Assembly (NCBI GenBank): GCA_002083565.1
Contig: MSXM01000046.1
Location: forward strand, 1 to 16,519
Direction of reading: 5' to 3'
From: Nitrospira sp. ST-bin4
GTDB lineage: Bacteria > Nitrospirota > Nitrospiria > Nitrospirales > Nitrospiraceae
Length of the DNA: 16,519 nucleotides
A program made the position numbers and the translations under genes. The notes under the pieces are model-generated. The model saw only the letters and a list, made by a program, of their open reading frames with translations. It was not told where the DNA came from and did no database searches. How positions within the stretch are numbered: position 1 is the first letter of the stretch; every line of letters starts with the position of its first letter. Positions 13,565 through 16,519 of the stretch are shown here, piece by piece.

Positions 13565-14995
13565 CATTTCACTCTTCGCTTTGTTCCGCCGACGCGCTAC
13601 GCCTGTCTCACGGGCAGCAGCTGCGACAGCGCGGGCCACGTTTGGAACGACTGTTTTGTCGAAGAGGCTGGGAATAATGTAATCCTCACTCACCGCGCCT
13701 TCAGGAATCGTATGAGCCAGGGCATTGGCAGCAGCCAACTTCATTGCCTCATTGATCTCAACGGCCTGCACGTCGAGTGCTCCTCGGAAGATGCCTGGAA
13801 ATGCGAGCGCATTGTTGATCTGGTTGGGATAATCCGATCGTCCGGTGGCAAAGACACGGCAGTGCGACGCGGCCAGATCCGGCGAGACCTCCGGGTCCGG
13901 ATTCGCCATCGCGAAGACGATCCGGTCCGTGGCCATCGCGTCGAGATCCTCCGCGCTCAGAATATTCCCGACTGACAGGCCGATGAACACATCGGCGCCT
14001 TTCAGCGCATCCCGCAGCGTCCCCCTCGGATTATCCGGAGTACGACAAGCAGCCAGATCGGCCCGGCAGGCCCGCAATTGCTCAGCCTCACCGTACAGGA
14101 TGATGCCTTCCTTATCGCAGCCCAGCAGATGCGACACGCCGGCCGCCAGCAACATTCGGCAGCAGGCCGTGCCCGCTGCGCCGAGCCCGTTGACGACAAC
14201 ACGCACCTCCTCCATCCGCTTTCCCACTACCCGTAGCGCGTTCGTGAGGGCCGCCAGGATGACCACAGCCGTCCCATGTTGATCATCATGCATGACCGGC
14301 ACATCGAGCAATTGTTTCAGCCGTCGCTCGATCTCAAAACAGCGGGGCGCGCCGATATCTTCCAGATTGATGGCGCCGAATCCCGGCGCGATCCCTTGCA
14401 CGATCTGCACGATCGCATCCGGGTCCTGCGTATTGAGGCACAGCGGCCAGGCATCGATACCGGCCAGCTCTTTGAACAGCATCGCTTTGCCTTCCATTAC
14501 CGGCAGCGCTGCTTCCGGACCGAGATTCCCCAGTCCCAACACTGCCGACCCGTCCGTGACGATCGCCACACTGTTGCTTTTACTGGTGAACACATAGGCT
14601 TTGGACTTATCCTGCGCGATAGCTTGGGCGACACGGCCGACGCCGGGCGTGTAGACCATCGAGAGGACATTCCGCGTACTGATCGCAATCTTCCCCTCCA
14701 CCCGAATCTTGCCGCCGAGATGCAGCAGAAAAATACGATCGGAGGCCGAGAGTACCGTGACATCAGACAGCGCGGCAAGCCTAGCCAACACCTTCTTGCC
14801 ATGCGCCTCGCTCTGCGCGTCGAAGGTCACGTCCCGGATCATGCAAGTTTTCGTTGCCGAGACGATGTCGACCGCGCCGAGATTGGCTTGTTCTTCGGCC
14901 AGCAGCGCCGCCACGCGGGCAAAGACGCCCGGCTTATTCGCAAGTTCCAGCCGGACAGTCAGACGGTAATTGGAATAGGGGCCGGTATCGTTCAT
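13562..14995 (-). CDS. Malic enzyme with N-terminal ACT domain
   Basis: This enzyme is an NAD(P)-dependent malate dehydrogenase (decarboxylating) giving pyruvate and CO2, 477 residues. An ACT domain (about 10-88, RLTVRLELANKPGVFARVAA) suggests allosteric control by an amino acid or other small ligand. The catalytic part contains YTPGVG with Y115, MEGKAMLFK with K170, metal ligands E212 and D213 in LEDIGAP and D237 in HDDQHGT, the dinucleotide motif NGLGAAG (269-275), and FAMANPDPE plus NQINNALAFPGIF near the end. It would link the TCA-cycle C4 pool to pyruvate. The start ATG at 14993-14995 has only a weak GCGAG site. The gene is flanked on both sides by inverted heptamer-repeat elements; its stop codon lies within one of them. 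Cofactor preference is not resolved. Confidence 0.93.
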   Translation of the reverse strand: MNDTGPYSNYRLTVRLELANKPGVFARVAALLAEEQANLGAVDIVSATKTCMIRDVTFDAQSEAHGKKVLARLAALSDVTVLSASDRIFLLHLGGKIRVEGKIAISTRNVLSMVYTPGVGRVAQAIAQDKSKAYVFTSKSNSVAIVTDGSAVLGLGNLGPEAALPVMEGKAMLFKELAGIDAWPLCLNTQDPDAIVQIVQGIAPGFGAINLEDIGAPRCFEIERRLKQLLDVPVMHDDQHGTAVVILAALTNALRVVGKRMEEVRVVVNGLGAAGTACCRMLLAAGVSHLLGCDKEGIILYGEAEQLRACRADLAACRTPDNPRGTLRDALKGADVFIGLSVGNILSAEDLDAMATDRIVFAMANPDPEVSPDLAASHCRVFATGRSDYPNQINNALAFPGIFRGALDVQAVEINEAMKLAAANALAHTIPEGAVSEDYIIPSLFDKTVVPNVARAVAAAARETGVARRRNKAKSEM

Positions 14996-15041
14996 ATGTG
15001 CTCGCGGCGTCTCCTATGGCCAAGCCTACCACATTGGTAAA

Positions 15042-15226
15042 GTGGTAAGTAGTCAGTGGCCAGTCGTGAGTAGCTAGTGGCGAGTGGTCAGTGGCGAAGA
15101 ACACCCCACACGTCCACGTCATCGGCTCTCGCAATAGTTGCCACAAACATAGAAGGAACCCTCCTTCCAGAGGACTCCTCCTCACTACTCACCACTTGCC
15201 ACTCACCACTGACCACTCACGTTTCA
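15042..15226. repeat. Heptamer-repeat element B, inverted copy of element A
   Basis: Eight heptamers (GTGGTAA, GTAGTCA, GTGGCCA, GTCGTGA, GTAGCTA, GTGGCGA, GTGGTCA, GTGGCGA) run through 15042-15097; seven opposite-sense heptamers (for example CTACTCA, CCACTTG, CCACTGA) run through about 15178-15226. Between lie AGAGCCGATG and GGACGTG in reverse complement and a GAAGGA-ACCC-TCCTTC hairpin, all with counterparts in element A. Positions 15066-15101 are an exact reverse complement of 13495-13530. The element fills most of the gap between the divergent malic enzyme and YyaL-type genes, so both promoters must lie at its edges or within it. Confidence 0.8.
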
Positions 15227-15278
15227 CGAAGTACGCTCCGTTGACGCTGTTCCGGCTCCGATGCTAGGGTGCCCCCGT

Positions 15279-16519
15279 ATGTCATCATCGACACATACAA
15301 GGCCCCCGAACCGGCTGATCCACGAAACCAGCCCCTATCTGCTTCAACACGCCTATAACCCTGTCGATTGGTATCCCTGGGGACCGGAGGCCTTGCAGGC
15401 GGCGAAGGACAAGAACCGGCCTATTCTGCTTTCGATAGGCTATTCAGCCTGCCACTGGTGCCACGTCATGGAGCGGGAATCGTTCGAGAATGACGCGACC
15501 GCCGAATTGATGAACCGTGACTTCGTCTGCATCAAGGTCGATCGGGAAGAACGGCCTGACCTGGATGAAATCTACATGCAAGCTACCGTCGCCATGAACC
15601 ACGGCCAGGGCGGCTGGCCCATGACCGTCTTCCTGACACCGGAGCAAAAACCGTTTTTCGCCGGCACCTACTTTCCCCCTGAAGACCGCTGGGGCAGACC
15701 GGGGTTCGGTACACTGCTGAAGAAAATCGCCGACTATTGGCGAACCGACGCGGCAGGCGTTCACGCCCAGGCGAAGGACATGACGGCGCGGCTGAAAGAT
15801 GCCGGCCGTATCCCGTCCCCGATCTCGGTCAGCGAATCGGCGCTGGATGAGGCTGTCGCGCAGTTCAACGGCGAATTCGATAAGACCCACGGCGGCTTCG
15901 GCACCGCGCCCAAGTTTCCGCCGGCAGCCGGGCTGTCGTTACTGCTTCGCTGTCACCGGCGATCGGGAGACAAACAGGCCCTCGCCATGGTCACCAAGAC
16001 CCTCGACATGATGGCGGCGGGTGGAATCTACGACCATATCGGCGGAGGATTCGCCCGCTATTCGACCGATGCCCGCTGGCTTGTGCCGCATTTCGAGAAG
16101 ATGCTCTACGATAATGCGCTACTGGCCCGCGTCTACGTCGAAGCCTATCAGGTCACGAAGAACCCCCTCTACCGGCAGGTGGCAACCGAAACGCTGGATT
16201 ATGTGCTCCGGGAAATGACCGGACCGGCAGGCGGATTTCATTCCGCGACGGATGCCGACTCCGAAGGCGTCGAGGGAAAATTCTTTGTCTGGACACCGGC
16301 CGACGTGCGAGCCGCGCTGAACGACGAGGAAACAGCCCGGCGGTTCTGCGCACTCTATGACATCACCGATGCCGGTAACTGGGAACATACGAATATTCCA
16401 AATCGCCTGCGCCCCATCGAAGAAGTCGCCCGACACATCGATCTGACGACCGATGAACTCCTGGAAACAGCCGCCCGCGCAAAACCCGCGCTGTATCGGG
16501 CGCGGCAGCAGCGAATCCC
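15279..16519 (+). CDS. YyaL/SPATA20-type thioredoxin-domain protein (3' end beyond the window)
   Basis: This is the first 413 residues of a protein usually near 680-700 residues. The N-terminal thioredoxin-like domain (DUF255, about 10-170) begins NRLIHETSPYLLQHAYNPVD, has the redox motif C58-H-W-C61-H, the VDREERPDLDEIYM stretch (87-100) and QGGWPM (110-115). From about 190 an (alpha/alpha)6-barrel region related to GlcNAc epimerase/mannobiose epimerase folds follows, with THGGFGTAPKFP, GIYDHIGGGFARYS and VPHFEKMLYDNA, all hallmark family segments. The ATG at 15279 has AGGG about 12 bases upstream; an in-frame ATG at 15261 is an alternative with no better site. There is no signal peptide. 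The function of the family is not established; a redox or sugar-related role has been suggested from the folds. Confidence 0.92.
   Translation, partial: MSSSTHTRPPNRLIHETSPYLLQHAYNPVDWYPWGPEALQAAKDKNRPILLSIGYSACHWCHVMERESFENDATAELMNRDFVCIKVDREERPDLDEIYMQATVAMNHGQGGWPMTVFLTPEQKPFFAGTYFPPEDRWGRPGFGTLLKKIADYWRTDAAGVHAQAKDMTARLKDAGRIPSPISVSESALDEAVAQFNGEFDKTHGGFGTAPKFPPAAGLSLLLRCHRRSGDKQALAMVTKTLDMMAAGGIYDHIGGGFARYSTDARWLVPHFEKMLYDNALLARVYVEAYQVTKNPLYRQVATETLDYVLREMTGPAGGFHSATDADSEGVEGKFFVWTPADVRAALNDEETARRFCALYDITDAGNWEHTNIPNRLRPIEEVARHIDLTTDELLETAARAKPALYRARQQRI

Noticed and set aside
14276..15040. Plus-strand open frame of 254 codons
   Set aside because: Antisense to the malic enzyme, has no ribosome binding site and runs into the heptamer repeats.

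Overview
The window looks like about 16.5 kb of chromosome from a GC-rich Gram-negative bacterium. The best guess is Nitrospira (phylum Nitrospirota). This rests on the gene content, the many palindromic intergenic repeats of a style I associate with Nitrospira genomes, and an Rh-type ammonium transporter. That transporter type is reported for clade A complete-ammonia-oxidising (comammox) Nitrospira, whereas canonical nitrite-oxidising Nitrospira usually carry Amt proteins. The assignment is an inference; no 16S, amo, hao or nxr gene is present to settle it.

Left third (1-4.9 kb), mostly minus strand: the 5' end of a possible exported protein or lipoprotein running off the edge, two palindromic elements, radA (DNA repair and recombination ATPase, TTG start), an aldo/keto reductase, a small unknown protein, a PilZ domain protein with both c-di-GMP binding motifs intact, a 113-bp nested palindrome, and a second small unknown protein with a very strong ribosome binding site.

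Middle (4.9-11.4 kb), mixed strands: a helical RsbRD_N-like protein, the Rh-type ammonium transporter with a cleavable-looking signal peptide, a perfect 19-bp stem terminator, a two-CBS-domain protein, a family 2 glycosyltransferase, a 61-residue unknown protein, a 3-hydroxyisobutyrate-dehydrogenase-like reductase, a DsbA/FrnE-like thiol oxidoreductase with CPFC, a very short stand-alone flagellar rod/hook-type protein, and a 118-bp palindromic repeat.

Right third (11.4-16.5 kb): a J-domain protein and ribonuclease D in a tight minus-strand pair, then an ACT-domain malic enzyme bracketed by two diverged, inverted copies of a heptamer-repeat element, and finally the N-terminal 413 residues of a YyaL/SPATA20-type thioredoxin-domain protein cut by the window end.

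The genes are mainly housekeeping and single-gene units. There is no CRISPR array, transposase, phage gene, tRNA or rRNA that I can see. The clearest undescribed structure is the family of palindromic and heptamer-repeat elements in almost every large intergenic gap, especially the inverted pair around the malic enzyme gene, where one copy supplies that gene's stop codon and shares 36 identical bases with its partner.
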